In this document: piece by piece, positions 1-8,584 of the stretch | Numbering within the stretch: position 1 is the stretch's first letter | Layout of the letters: each line of letters starts with the position of its first letter | DNA from: CAZRHH01 sp964599885 | GTDB lineage: Bacteria; Chloroflexota; Dehalococcoidia; DSTF01; JACRBR01 | Assembly (NCBI GenBank): GCA_964599885.1 | Contig: CAZRHH010000004.1 | Span: 1-64,000, forward strand | Length of the DNA: 64,000 nucleotides | Direction of reading: 5' to 3' | Notes under the pieces: model-generated | Databases searched by the model: none | What the model was told of the DNA's origin: nothing | The model's input: the letters and a program-made list of their open reading frames with translations, nothing else | Position numbers and translations under genes: made by a program

Positions 1-704
1 AGCTCGGCGGCAAGTCGCCGAACGTCGTCTTCGCCGATGCGAACATCGATGCGGCGGTGGGCGGCTCGTTCTTCGGCATCTACCTGAACACCGGTCAGGT
101 CTGCCAGGCGGGCTCGCGGCTGCTCGTACAGGAGTCCGTGAAGGACGAGTTCATGGCGAAGCTCAAGGCGTTCACGTCGACCGTAAAGGTCGGCGCCCCC
201 GACGATCCGTCGACGACGATGGGTCCCGTAATCAACGAGGCACAGCTCGAAAAGGTCGTCGGCTACGTGCATGCCGGTCAGGAAGAGGGCGCCGACATGG
301 TGTGCGGCGGCGGCCGCCTCACCGGCGACGCGTACGACAACGGCCTGTTCGTGCAGCCGACGATCTTCGACAACGTGAACAACGAGATGCGCATCGCGCG
401 CGAAGAGATCTTCGGGCCCGTCCTCTCCGTCATCACGTTCAAGGACGAAGCGGAGGCGCTGCGGATCGCCAACGACACGATCTACGGTCTCGCCGCCGCT
501 GTGTGGACGAAGAACATCGATACGGCGTTCCGGATGGCGAAGGGGTTGCAGGCCGGCACCGTCTGGGTCAACTCGTACCACAGCGTCGGCATCCCGAACA
601 TGCCGTACGGCGGCTACAAGCAGAGCGGCATCGGCCGCGAGCTCGGGCACGAGGGCCTCGAAGAGTACATGGAGACGAAGGCGATCCAGATCAAACTCGC
701 GTGA
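1..704 (+). CDS. NAD(P)-dependent aldehyde dehydrogenase, C-terminal part (5' end outside window)
   Basis: Oxidises an aldehyde to the acid with NAD(P)+; the substrate cannot be read from the sequence. The frame is open from the left edge and ends at the stop at 702-704. It opens in the family motif ELGGKSPN, whose Glu is the general base, then shows the nucleophilic cysteine in GQVCQAGSRL, the cofactor-side motif EEIFGPVLSV, and the C-terminal oligomerisation motif PYGGYKQSGIGRE. About 234 residues are visible, roughly the last half of a 480-500 residue enzyme, so the true start lies upstream of the window. No operon link with the following methyltransferase can be shown. Confidence 0.95.
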   Translation, partial: LGGKSPNVVFADANIDAAVGGSFFGIYLNTGQVCQAGSRLLVQESVKDEFMAKLKAFTSTVKVGAPDDPSTTMGPVINEAQLEKVVGYVHAGQEEGADMVCGGGRLTGDAYDNGLFVQPTIFDNVNNEMRIAREEIFGPVLSVITFKDEAEALRIANDTIYGLAAAVWTKNIDTAFRMAKGLQAGTVWVNSYHSVGIPNMPYGGYKQSGIGRELGHEGLEEYMETKAIQIKLA

Positions 705-752
705 TCTGGTCCCTGGGTCGCTGGTTGATGACCGCTGGTGGATAATGCAGCG

Positions 753-1367
753 ATGACATCGAAGACAGGCACTACTGGTCACCGCTGGTTCGCGGCGTTC
801 TACGATCGCCTCTCGAAGATGGAGGAGCGCGGCCCGCTCGGGCGCCTCCGCGCGAAGCTGCTTGTGGATGTACGCGGCGACGTACTCGAGATCGGCGCCG
901 GCACCGGAGCCAACTTCGCGCACTACCCTGCCGATGCACGAGTGGTGGCGCTGGAACCCGACCCTCACATGCTCAAGCGCGCCGAAGGCCGCCGCACGCC
1001 CAACATCGAGCTGCGCCAGGCGCCCGCTGAACGGCTGCCGTGCGCGGACGCCTCGTTCGATGTCGTGATATCGACTCTCGTGCTCTGCACCGTCGACGAT
1101 GTGCCGGCGGCGCTCGCTGAGATCCAGCGCGTGCTGCGGCCGGACGGCGAGCTCCGCTTCATCGAGCACGTGCGCGGCGGCGGTGCCATCGGCCGCGCGC
1201 AGGACGTGCTGCAGCCTGTGTACGGCTGGTTCGCCGCCGGCTGTCAGTGGAACCGGCGCACCGAAGAAGCGTTGCGCGCTGCCGGTTTCGCGCTTCCCTC
1301 CTTGTCTCGCACGAAGCTCGCGTCGCACATGCCGGTGATCTATGGGACCGCCACGGTCGATCGATGA
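753..1367 (+). CDS. Class I SAM-dependent methyltransferase (type 11-like)
   Basis: Predicted small-molecule or lipid methyltransferase of about 204 residues. Motif I is LEIGAGTGANF, followed by an acidic residue at the end of strand beta2 (VVALEPD) and the motif IV region DVVISTLVLC. This layout is typical of UbiE/type 11 enzymes. The substrate is unknown. The start is uncertain: ATG at 753 is used here, but an in-frame GTG at 738 would add five residues; neither has a good ribosome site. The stop codon overlaps the start of the acetyltransferase gene (ATGA at 1364-1367), so the two are probably translationally coupled. Confidence 0.85.
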   Translation: MTSKTGTTGHRWFAAFYDRLSKMEERGPLGRLRAKLLVDVRGDVLEIGAGTGANFAHYPADARVVALEPDPHMLKRAEGRRTPNIELRQAPAERLPCADASFDVVISTLVLCTVDDVPAALAEIQRVLRPDGELRFIEHVRGGGAIGRAQDVLQPVYGWFAAGCQWNRRTEEALRAAGFALPSLSRTKLASHMPVIYGTATVDR

Positions 1368-1798
1368 CCGAGCCGCGCGTCGTCATCGTCAGCACACCGC
1401 GCGAGCGCGAAGACGCGGTCTCGGTGCGGATCGCCGTCTTCGTCGTCGAGCAGGGCATCCCGCGCGAAGAAGAGATCGACGAGCACGACGACACGGCCGT
1501 CCACTGCGTCGGCTACGTTGACCACGCGCCGGTGGCAGCGGGCCGCCTCGTCATCGCCGACGGCGACTCCGGCAAGATCGGGCGGATGGCCGTGCTGGCG
1601 TCGCACCGCAACCGCGGCCTCGGGCGGGTGGTGCTCGATGCGCTCGAACTCGAGGCTGGGCGCCATGGCATTGCGCTGGTCAAGCTCAGCGCGCAACTGC
1701 GCGCGCGTAGCTTCTACGATCGCGCCGGCTACACCGCCGTCGGCGACATCTACGACGAAGTCGGCATCCCGCACATCGCGATGGAGAAGCACCTGTAG
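1364..1798 (+). CDS. GNAT family N-acetyltransferase (ElaA/YjcF-like)
   Basis: Predicted acetyl-CoA dependent N-acetyltransferase of 144 residues. The N-terminal VRIAVFVVEQGI matches the R-x-VFVxEQ signature of the ElaA/YjcF subgroup, and IGRMAVLASHRNRGLG carries the acetyl-CoA pyrophosphate-binding loop (motif A, R-x-x-G-x-G). The C-terminal SFYDRAGY is the usual motif B. The open frame extends further 5', but the start at 1364 is preferred because its ATGA overlaps the methyltransferase stop and gives the normal family length. The acceptor substrate is unknown. Confidence 0.87.
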   Translation: MTEPRVVIVSTPREREDAVSVRIAVFVVEQGIPREEEIDEHDDTAVHCVGYVDHAPVAAGRLVIADGDSGKIGRMAVLASHRNRGLGRVVLDALELEAGRHGIALVKLSAQLRARSFYDRAGYTAVGDIYDEVGIPHIAMEKHL

Positions 1799-1864
1799 TA
1801 CCGGGCCCCGACCATCGCCGCGCCAACGGCTGCGCACTGCTCCACCACCACTTCCTCCTTCAGC

Positions 1865-1904
1865 CCTTTGCGTTCCTCTGCGCTCTTTGCGTCTTTGCGG
1901 TGAA
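1865..1904 (-). repeat. 40-nt dispersed repeat, family A, copy 1
   Basis: On the minus strand this reads TTCACCGCAAAGACGCAAAG followed by a degenerate GCGCAGAGG/ACGCAAAGG half. The four CGCA(A/G)AG words start 8, 9 and 10 nt apart, exactly as in the copies at 1971, 37941 and 38498. It lies between an acetyltransferase and a CoA-transferase gene and codes for nothing recognisable. Confidence 0.85.
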
Positions 1905-1970
1905 TCGTTCACGGATTCGAACGACTACTTGTCGTCATCTCGGCACCGAAGCCCCGTCCCTCCCCTTCAG

Positions 1971-2010
1971 CCTTTGCGTTCCTCTGCGCCCTTTGCGTCT
2001 TTGCGGTGAA
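1971..2010 (-). repeat. 40-nt dispersed repeat, family A, copy 2
   Basis: Direct repeat of the copy at 1865-1904, 106 nt start to start and differing at one position. The rest of the 283-nt gap 1799-2081 holds no gene that I can support. Confidence 0.85.
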
Positions 2011-2040
2011 TCACTCACCCGTTTGAGCAGCCGAAGCCCG

Positions 2041-2046
2041 TATAAT
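2041..2046 (+). promoter_or_regulatory. Probable -10 box (TATAAT) of the CoA-transferase gene
   Basis: A perfect TATAAT lies 35 nt before the ATG at 2082, directly after the second family A repeat. I see no convincing -35 at the usual distance. Confidence 0.45.
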
Positions 2047-2081
2047 CGGCGAACAGGCGACATAGCGGAGAGCGAGGCGGG

Positions 2082-3383
2082 ATGGGCGCGAATCCACACA
2101 ACGGGCCGCTGGCCGGCGTCAAGATCCTCGAGTTCAGCGAGATCATCGCGGCGCCGTTCGGCGGCATGCTGCTTTCGGACATGGGCGCCGACGTGATCAA
2201 GGTCGAGCCGCCGGCGGGCGATCCGTGGCGCGCGTTCCAGCCGCTCGGCATGCGCGAGGGCCGCGGCTACATCTCGCTCAACCGCGGTAAGCGCGGGATG
2301 ACGCTCGACCTCAACGCGCCGGAAGCGCGCAAGATCGCGCAGGAACTCGCGGATCGCTCGGACATCGTGATCATCAACTACCGCCCGGATGTCGCGGCGA
2401 AGCTCGGCATCGACTACGAGACGCTGTCGGCGAAGAACCCGCGCCTCATTTACTGCGACAACACCGCCTTCGGCCGTCGCGGGCCGTACTCCCAGCGCCC
2501 CGGCTACGACCTGATCGCGCAGGCCGTCACCGGGCTGATGTCCGTCGAGGGCCGCCAGGAGGAGGGCGGCGCACCGCTCGTCAACGCGCTACCGGCCGCC
2601 GACCTGACGACGGGCATGGCGATCGCCTGGGGCATCTGCGCCGCGCTGTACGCGCGCGAGCGCACCGGCCACGGCCAGTGCATCCACACGACGCTCATGG
2701 CCAGCGCGATCGGCATCCAGAACACGCGCTTCATGTCGATCGAAGCGACGGACACCGAGCAGCGCGAGAGCGCGATGGCGCAGATCGCCGACCTCCGCAA
2801 GCATGGGCGTCCGTACAAGGAGCAGCTCGCCGTGATCGCTAACGTGCGGCCGGTCGTCGGCAACATCTACTATCGCTGCTACAAGACGGGCGACGGGTTC
2901 ATCGCCGTCGGCTGTCTCAGCACGCCGCTGCGTCGCAAGCTGCTCGCGGCGATCGATATGGAAGACTGGCGGATCGGCAAGCGCCCGGAAGACGTCGACA
3001 ACAGCGACCCGGACGTGATCGCGTTCGGCAAGAAGCTCGTCGCCGACGCCGAGGCGCTGTTCGCCTCGAAGAGCACGGAGGAGTGGGTCGCGCATCTCGA
3101 CGCGGCGGGCGTGCCGGCGGGCCCGCTGAAGTTCACCGAAGAACTGCTCGACGATCCGCAGGTGCTCGAAAACCACTTCATCACCGAAGTCGACCACCCG
3201 CTGTTGGGCCCCGTACGCATGGCCGGCCCGATCCTGCAAATGACGGACACGCCGCTAGCCGCGCAGGGCCCGTCACCGACACTCGGCCAGCACACGGATG
3301 ACGTCCTCGCCGAACTCGGCTACGACGCCGCGCGCATCGCGGAGCTGCGTGCGTCAGGTGTGCTGGGGCATTCCGTCGACTAG
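2082..3383 (+). CDS. CaiB/BaiF family (class III) CoA-transferase
   Basis: Transfers CoA between acyl-CoA and a free acid through an aspartyl-CoA thioester. The 433-residue length and the N-terminus PLAGVKILEFSEIIAAPF, then LSDMGADVIKVEPP, are classic for the family. The catalytic aspartate is most likely D174 in PAADLTTGM, aligned with the formyl-CoA transferase active-site Asp. The C-terminal part (EEWVAHLDAAGVPAGP) is the second domain of the interlocked dimer. Homologues act on oxalate/formate, carnitine, bile acids, mesaconate or aromatic acids; nothing nearby says which applies here. A TATAAT box lies 35 nt upstream and the gene appears monocistronic. Confidence 0.93.
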   Translation: MGANPHNGPLAGVKILEFSEIIAAPFGGMLLSDMGADVIKVEPPAGDPWRAFQPLGMREGRGYISLNRGKRGMTLDLNAPEARKIAQELADRSDIVIINYRPDVAAKLGIDYETLSAKNPRLIYCDNTAFGRRGPYSQRPGYDLIAQAVTGLMSVEGRQEEGGAPLVNALPAADLTTGMAIAWGICAALYARERTGHGQCIHTTLMASAIGIQNTRFMSIEATDTEQRESAMAQIADLRKHGRPYKEQLAVIANVRPVVGNIYYRCYKTGDGFIAVGCLSTPLRRKLLAAIDMEDWRIGKRPEDVDNSDPDVIAFGKKLVADAEALFASKSTEEWVAHLDAAGVPAGPLKFTEELLDDPQVLENHFITEVDHPLLGPVRMAGPILQMTDTPLAAQGPSPTLGQHTDDVLAELGYDAARIAELRASGVLGHSVD

Positions 3384-3448
3384 GCTGTCCGCCGGATTGG
3401 TGGACTGGTGTCTCTGCTCCCGCTCCCTTCTCGAAATTGGAACGAGTA

Positions 3449-3676
3449 CTACTCACCTGCGTCCTCGCGCTGTTTTACGTCCTCGGCAGTCTCAGGCACC
3501 AGAACGTTTGCGATTCTAGGGGGATAACCCATTGGGGACGCGACCCGTGTGGCGATATTCGGAGTCGGCTCAATCCCCTTGATGGCAGCGGGAGTAGAGT
3601 CGTCATCTATCATGCTAAACGCAACGCCCGTTGCGACCGCTATCATCACGATTCCAGAGAATAGAAAAGTACGCAT
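3449..3676 (-). CDS. Small hypothetical single-pass membrane or secreted protein (tentative)
   Basis: Possible 75-residue protein on the minus strand. The first 22 residues (MRTFLFSGIVMIAVATGVAF) form a signal peptide or membrane anchor, followed by an acidic, proline-containing tail. I start it at 3676, where a weak GAGG precedes ATG; the open frame continues upstream but only through the CCCCTCTCC hairpin repeat. Codon use is clearly less GC-rich than in neighbours, which suggests either a recently acquired gene or non-coding DNA. I recognise no family. Confidence 0.35.
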   Translation of the reverse strand: MRTFLFSGIVMIAVATGVAFSMIDDDSTPAAIKGIEPTPNIATRVASPMGYPPRIANVLVPETAEDVKQREDAGE

Positions 3677-4066
3677 GGCCTCATTATGCGGCAAGAATTC
3701 AAACAAACGTAGCTGCGTAGTTTTATCTGCGCCCCATCGATCCTCTCCCGCCGCGCACATCGCAACCCAAAACGTCCGAATCCAAGCTCCCCCTCTCCAA
3801 CTGGCTTGGAGAGGGGGCCGGGGGGTGAGGTCGCCCGTCGCCACCGCACCGAGCGTTCAATGCGGAATAGCTCTGCTCCGCACGCTCCTCACGTCTCTCA
3901 TCGCCCGCATCGCAACCAAACTCTCCGATCCAAGCTCCCCTCCGCGAACTCCACGCTGTCGCGCTCTCCGCGCATCTGCGTTGAACCCCGCCACCCCGGG
4001 GTGACACAACCCCCTTAGAGATCATCCCCACCGACCCCCATACTCCGTCCACAAAGGAGCACCACC
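3677..4066. other. Repeat-rich intergenic stretch
   Basis: No gene is supported here. The stretch holds a degenerate direct repeat of about 40 nt (3752-3793 and 3902-3941, sharing CATCGCAACC and TCCAAGCTCC), a 12-bp perfect hairpin at 3789-3817, and the ribosome site AAGGAG (4054-4059) of the gene at 4067. Confidence 0.6.
3789..3817. repeat. Inverted repeat CCCCCTCTCCAA / TTGGAGAGGGGG
   Basis: Perfect 12-bp arms with the 5-nt loop CTGGC, followed by CCGGGGGGTGAGGTC. From memory this resembles a hairpin element widely scattered in environmental bacterial genomes; I cannot confirm that here. Confidence 0.75.
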
Positions 4067-5134
4067 ATGCCACCCCACGGCCCCACCACGCCCGAAGGCA
4101 AAGCCACCGCCAGCCGCAACGCCACGCGCCACGGCCTCACCGCCGCCGCCATCGTCATGTCCAACGAGTCCGCCGCCGAATGGCAGCAGTTCCGCGACGC
4201 CGCCCTCCACGACCTCGCCCCCGAAGGCCCTCTCGAAGAGACCCTCGCCGCCCGCATCGCCGAGTCCCTCTGGCGCCTCCGCCGCGCCGCCGCCGGCGAA
4301 ACCTTCACTCTCAACCGCGCCGCCCACCTCGCCGCCAGACGCGCCGAGGAGAACGCTATCGCCCAACTCAACGGAGAAGCTGGCTTCGTCAGCCTCGACG
4401 AAGAGCGCCGCCTCCGTGACTTCATCGACGCACCCCCTCCGCCGCCGCCGATGCTCCCGTCTGCTTACGACATCCAGAACATCGTGCGCTACGAGGCGCA
4501 CCTCAACCGGCAGCTCAGGCAGTCGCTCACCCAGCTCGACCTCCTGCAGACCCGCCGTCTCGCCCGCACAGCCGCATCCCCGGAGACCACCCCCGCGCAC
4601 GCGCCACACGCCGGCCCCCACGCGCCCGGCAACAGCGAAAATTACGAAACGAACTCCGCCCTCACGCCATCTGCGGAGCCCCGACCTGCCGACCGCAGTG
4701 AAAATTACGAAACGAACTCCGCCCTCACGCCATCTGCGGAGCCCCGGCCTGCCGACCGCAGTGAAAATTACGAAACGAACTCCGCCCTCACGCCGTCCGC
4801 GGATCCCCCGCATGCCGAACGAAGTGAAAATTACGAAACGAACTCCGCCCCCGCGCCATCCGCGGAGCCCCCGGCTGCCGAACGAAGTGAAAATTACGAA
4901 ACGAACTCCCCACTCACGCCATCTGCGGAGCCCCCGAATGCCGAACGAAGTGAAAATTACGAATCGAACCCCGCCCTCACGCCATGCGCGGAGCCCCCGA
5001 ATGCCGAACGAACTGAAAATTACGAATCGAACTCACGATCCATCTTCCATCCTCCACCCTCCAGCGTCGGTGCAACACCAAGGAGCGCCGCCGCGTCGCC
5101 GTCCCGCGCCCCGCCGCTAGGCTCTAGGTTGTAG
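4067..5134 (+). CDS. Unknown protein: TPEGK/NAxxHGL N-terminal domain plus seven 21-residue ENYETNS repeats
   Basis: 355 residues of unknown function. Residues about 7-26 carry TPEGKATASRNATRHGLTA, a signature I know from uncharacterised proteins in environmental bacteria. A helical middle part ends in VRYEAHLNRQLRQSLTQLDL, also typical of that family. After a proline-rich linker, seven units of exactly 63 bp begin with ENYETNS or ENYESN and continue ALTPSAEP plus an arginine-rich spacer. AAGGAG at 4054-4059 supports the ATG at 4067. Because the unit length is a multiple of three, other frames on both strands also stay open through the repeats; those are shadows. The tail looks disordered. 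No partner gene is evident. Confidence 0.72.
   Translation: MPPHGPTTPEGKATASRNATRHGLTAAAIVMSNESAAEWQQFRDAALHDLAPEGPLEETLAARIAESLWRLRRAAAGETFTLNRAAHLAARRAEENAIAQLNGEAGFVSLDEERRLRDFIDAPPPPPPMLPSAYDIQNIVRYEAHLNRQLRQSLTQLDLLQTRRLARTAASPETTPAHAPHAGPHAPGNSENYETNSALTPSAEPRPADRSENYETNSALTPSAEPRPADRSENYETNSALTPSADPPHAERSENYETNSAPAPSAEPPAAERSENYETNSPLTPSAEPPNAERSENYESNPALTPCAEPPNAERTENYESNSRSIFHPPPSSVGATPRSAAASPSRAPPLGSRL
4634..5036 (+). repeat. 63-bp tandem repeat, seven units
   Basis: GAAAATTACGAA cores start at 4637, 4700, 4763, 4826, 4889, 4952 and 5015, always 63 bp apart. Units 1-3 are nearly identical, units 4-7 diverge in the spacer, and the last unit keeps only its first part. Confidence 0.95.
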
Positions 5135-5156
5135 GTTCTGGCGCGCAGCGCCACGG

Positions 5157-6509
5157 CTAGCCGACGTCCACCAGCCGCTCGCGCAGCGCCTCAACGACGC
5201 CTTCGATGGGGACGCGCACCTGCGCCATGCTGTCGCGCTCGCGGATCGTTACGGCCTGATCTTCTTCGACGGTCTGGAAGTCGACGGTGACGCAGAGAGG
5301 CGTGCCGATCTCGTCCTGACGCCGGTAGCGGCGGCCGATGCTCTGCGCGTCGTCGAACTGCACCATCCAGTGCTTGCGCAGCCGCGCGTAGATGTCGCGC
5401 GCCGTCGGCGACAGCTTCTCGTTGCGGCTCAGCGGCAGCACTGCCACCTTGATCGGCGCGATGGCGGGGTGCAGGCGCAGGACGACGCGCTTCTCCCCCT
5501 TGTCGTCGATCTCTTCGTCGTACGAGTCCGCCAGAAACGCCAGCGTGCAGCGATCGACGCCCAGCGATGGCTCGATCACGTGCGGCGTGATGTGCTCGGC
5601 GCGCTCCTCGTCGAAGTAGCGCAGGTCTTTGCCGCTGAACTTCGAGTGCTGCGTCAAGTCAAAGTCGCCGCGGTTGGCGATGCCTTCGAGCTCTGCCCAG
5701 CCGATCGGGAACAGGTACTCGACGTCGGACGTGCCGCGCGAGTAGTGAGAGAGTTCGTCCGGATCGTGCGCGCGCAGCTTGAGGCGGCCGGCCTTCATGC
5801 CGAAGCGTTCGTACCACGCCATGCGATCCGCGATCCACTGCTCGTGCATGCGAACTGACTCTTCGGGCCGGCAGAAGTATTCGATCTCCATCTGCTCGAA
5901 CTCGCGCGTGCGGAAGATGAAGTTGCGCGGCGTGATCTCGTTCCGGAAGGACTTGCCGATCTGCGCGACACCGAACGGCAGCTTGCGGCGCGTCGTGGTC
6001 AGCACGTTCTCGAAGTTGACGAAGATGCCGGCCGCCGTCTCAGGCCGCAGGTAGACGGTCGCGGCCTCGTCCTGCACCGGCCCGAGGAACGTCCGCAGCA
6101 TCAGGTTGAACATCCGGGGCTCGGTGAACTGGCCCCGCTGACCGCACGATGGGCAGACGTCGGAGTCGAGTTCGTCCTCGCGGAAGCGCGACTTGCAGTT
6201 GCGGCAGTCCACCATCGGGTCGCTGAACGTATCGAGGTGGCCGCTGGCCTTCCAGACTTCCGGGTGCATGAGGATCGCCGCGTCGAGGCCCACCATGTCG
6301 TCGCGCTCCTGGACGTTGGCGCGCCACCAGGCCTTCTTCACGTTGTTCTTCATCTCGACGCCGAGCGGTCCGTAGTCCCATGCCCCCTGGAGACCGCCGT
6401 AGATCTCGCTGCTCTGAAACAGAAAGCCGCGCCGCTTGCAGAGCGACACGAGCGTCTCCATATCGACATTGGGCTTCAAATCTGCTTCGGTCACCGCTTC
6501 GCCTGCCAT
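5157..6509 (-). CDS. glyQS: Glycyl-tRNA synthetase, homodimeric (alpha2) type
   Basis: Charges tRNA-Gly with glycine in the cytoplasm. At 450 residues it is the usual size of the bacterial alpha2 enzyme. Class II motif 2 is seen in SFRNEITPRNFIFRTREFEQ, motif 3 in EPSLGVDRCTLAFL, and the GLQGAWDYGPLG substrate loop is near the N-terminus. Four cysteines in CRNC...CPSC form the zinc site found in many bacterial members. The C-terminal anticodon-binding domain (VAVLPLSRNEKL onward) is intact. The start at 6509 is chosen because GGAGGAGT lies 4 nt before ATG; the frame extends 16 codons further upstream without such a site. It stands alone, transcribed away from the c-di-AMP receptor gene. Confidence 0.97.
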   Translation of the reverse strand: MAGEAVTEADLKPNVDMETLVSLCKRRGFLFQSSEIYGGLQGAWDYGPLGVEMKNNVKKAWWRANVQERDDMVGLDAAILMHPEVWKASGHLDTFSDPMVDCRNCKSRFREDELDSDVCPSCGQRGQFTEPRMFNLMLRTFLGPVQDEAATVYLRPETAAGIFVNFENVLTTTRRKLPFGVAQIGKSFRNEITPRNFIFRTREFEQMEIEYFCRPEESVRMHEQWIADRMAWYERFGMKAGRLKLRAHDPDELSHYSRGTSDVEYLFPIGWAELEGIANRGDFDLTQHSKFSGKDLRYFDEERAEHITPHVIEPSLGVDRCTLAFLADSYDEEIDDKGEKRVVLRLHPAIAPIKVAVLPLSRNEKLSPTARDIYARLRKHWMVQFDDAQSIGRRYRRQDEIGTPLCVTVDFQTVEEDQAVTIRERDSMAQVRVPIEGVVEALRERLVDVG

Positions 6510-6660
6510 AGTCACTCCTCCGGTTGGCGACAGATTACAGCGTGACGCTGCCAGCAAACAGCGATGACAATCCTGCTCGTTGACAGCACCGAACGCGCCA
6601 GACTACGATCACGCCACCTCTTGATCTCTGGAGAGCCGGGGGAACGGTATAGGAGGTGAC

Positions 6661-7011
6661 GTGGACAACGGCGACGGACAGCTCAAACTCGTCATCATCA
6701 TCGCCTCCGACTCCGACGCGGAAAAGCTCACCCGGAAACTTGTCGAGCAAGGGTATCCAGCCACCAAGGTCAGCAGCACAGGCGGGTTCCTCCGGAAAGG
6801 TAACGCGACGATCCTCTCCGGTGTCGAAGCCAACGAAGTCGACCAGATCGTCGCCATGGTGCGCCTGGAGTGCTACGCCCGCACGGAATACGTCCCGGTG
6901 CAGACGCTCCCCTTCTTCGGCGAGGGTTCGGTGCTGCAGGAGCCGGTGGAGATCCGCGTCGGCGGCGCCATCGTCTTCGTCCTCGATGTGGAGCGCTTCG
7001 AGAAGACGTAA
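6661..7011 (+). CDS. PII-like cyclic di-AMP receptor (DarA/PstA, DUF970 family)
   Basis: 116-residue cytoplasmic signal-transduction protein that in Firmicutes forms trimers binding c-di-AMP. The diagnostic core is ATKVSSTGGFLRKGNATILS near residues 34-53, with a PII-like opening strand KLVIIIASDSDAE, and the closing VEIRVGGAIVFVLDVERFE. It starts at GTG 6661, with AGGAGGTGAC just upstream. No diadenylate cyclase is visible in the window. Its effector is unknown in this lineage. Confidence 0.9.
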   Translation: MDNGDGQLKLVIIIASDSDAEKLTRKLVEQGYPATKVSSTGGFLRKGNATILSGVEANEVDQIVAMVRLECYARTEYVPVQTLPFFGEGSVLQEPVEIRVGGAIVFVLDVERFEKT

Positions 7012-7085
7012 GCGCCTCTCACAACTTTTGACGACGGCGTCCACACACGACCCCGGATGGTCCGGCATCACAGGAGGGCACTGAG

Positions 7086-8533
7086 ATGACAGGACGACTG
7101 CTGGTCAGTCTAGTGGCGGCCGCCATCGCGTTTGGCATCGGCACACGCGTCGACATGCCGGCCGCACATGCGGCGGATGTCGAGTTCGAAGAGGCGGCGT
7201 GTTCGTTCGAGCTGCCGGACGGGCAGGATCCGGACGACGTCGTCTGCGGATTCATCGACGTGCTTGAGAATCGCGACGATCCCGACGACGAGGACACGCT
7301 GCGGCTCGCCGTCGCCGTGCTGAAGGCGACCGGCTCGTCGCCAACGCGTTCAGCAGCGCCGATAGCGCCGCCGACATCGCAGACTTGATGGAAGCGCTGG
7401 AGTACGACGAGTACAACATCATCGGCGTGTCGTACGGCACGAGGCTCGCTCTCACAACGATGCGCGACCGCCCACAGAACATCCGCAGCGTCGTGCTCGA
7501 CTCCACACTGCCGCCGCAGATCAGTCAGGTCACCGACACGCTGCGAAACTTCCAGCGCTCGATCAACCAGTTGCTCTCTGATTGCACAGCAAGCAGCGCC
7601 TGCAACGCGGCGTACCCGAACCTGCGCCAGGTGTTCTACGACCTCGTTGTGCGCGCGAACGAGCACCCGATCGCGATCACGATCGAGGGCCCCAACGGCC
7701 CTGTTGATCTGACGATCAGTGGCAACGACTTGCTCGATGGAACCTTCAACGCGTTCTATTCGACGCCGCTCCTCCCCTTGCTGCCCTTTGCCACCCACGA
7801 CATCGCCGCTGGCAACACAGGCGTGCTCACGGCGCTCGCGGAGAGCATCGTGTTCGCGTTCAGCGACATCTCGGAGGGGTTGGCGCAGACAATCTTCTGC
7901 CGCGAAGAGGCGCCGTTTGACACGCCAGGGTCGATTGCTGCGGCGATCGTCGGCGTAGACCCGATCATCCGCGACTCGTCGGTCGGCGCGTCGACGGCAG
8001 AGCACGTTCTGGAGACGATCGCGTTCTGCGAGTCCTGGGGCGCGGAGCCAACCGACCCGCTGGAAAGTGAACCGGTGACGAGCAGCATCCCGACGCTGAT
8101 CCTCGCCGGCACGTACGATCCGATCACGCCACCGTCGTGGGGCCAGCTCGCCGGCGAAACGCTGAGCAACAGCTACTATCTCGAATTCGAGGCCACCGGC
8201 CACGCGCCGTTCTACGGTCAGCACGATTGCGCCGCACCGATCGTCGCGGCGTTCTACGATGATCCGGATCACGCGCCGGACGGCGCCTGCGTCGACGCGA
8301 TCGGCCCGCCGGAGTTCGTGATTCAGGAGGTGGTCGCCGCCGCACCGACGCCGGCGCCCGAAGCGACGCCGGCACCGCCGCAGCCCGTCGGCGTAATCCG
8401 CGCGCCCGATACGGGTACCGGAGCGGCGCAGCGCGAACGCGGCCCGGCGAACGTGCTCATCGCGCTGCTGCTCGCTGCCGGAAGCGTGACGTTCGCTCTG
8501 GGCGCTATGCGGCTACGATCGACGCGGGAGTAG
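7086..8533 (+). pseudogene. Secreted/membrane-anchored alpha/beta hydrolase (TAP-like), internally deleted and frameshifted
   Basis: Two overlapping frames together make one hydrolase. The first (7086-7388) has a signal peptide ending near AAHA, then CSFELPDGQ and LRLAVAVLKATG, as in TAP/proline-iminopeptidase-like proteins. The second frame already reads NAFSSADSAADIADLMEAL before its first ATG at 7385 and continues with nucleophile GVSYGTRLAL, acid AGTYDP and histidine ATGHAP, ending in a C-terminal membrane anchor. Missing between them is the whole HGGPG oxyanion strand and the DQRGTG strand, roughly 100 or more residues. The junction lies near 7325-7340 and shifts the frame. Either the gene is dead or the assembly collapsed here. 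AGGAGG precedes the first ATG. Confidence 0.8.
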
Positions 8534-8584
8534 GAGCGTAGCTGGCGGATGCGTTCGCCCCTGGCGTGCGTGGCGGATGATCTC

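Noticed and set aside
4022..4813. Long minus-strand open frame of 263 codons across the ENYETNS repeats
   Set aside because: Antisense to a better-supported gene with a ribosome site and a known family motif; it is open only because the 63-bp repeats lack stops in several frames.
4634..5036. CRISPR array
   Set aside because: The 63-bp units have no variable spacers and lie inside a coding frame; no cas genes are seen.
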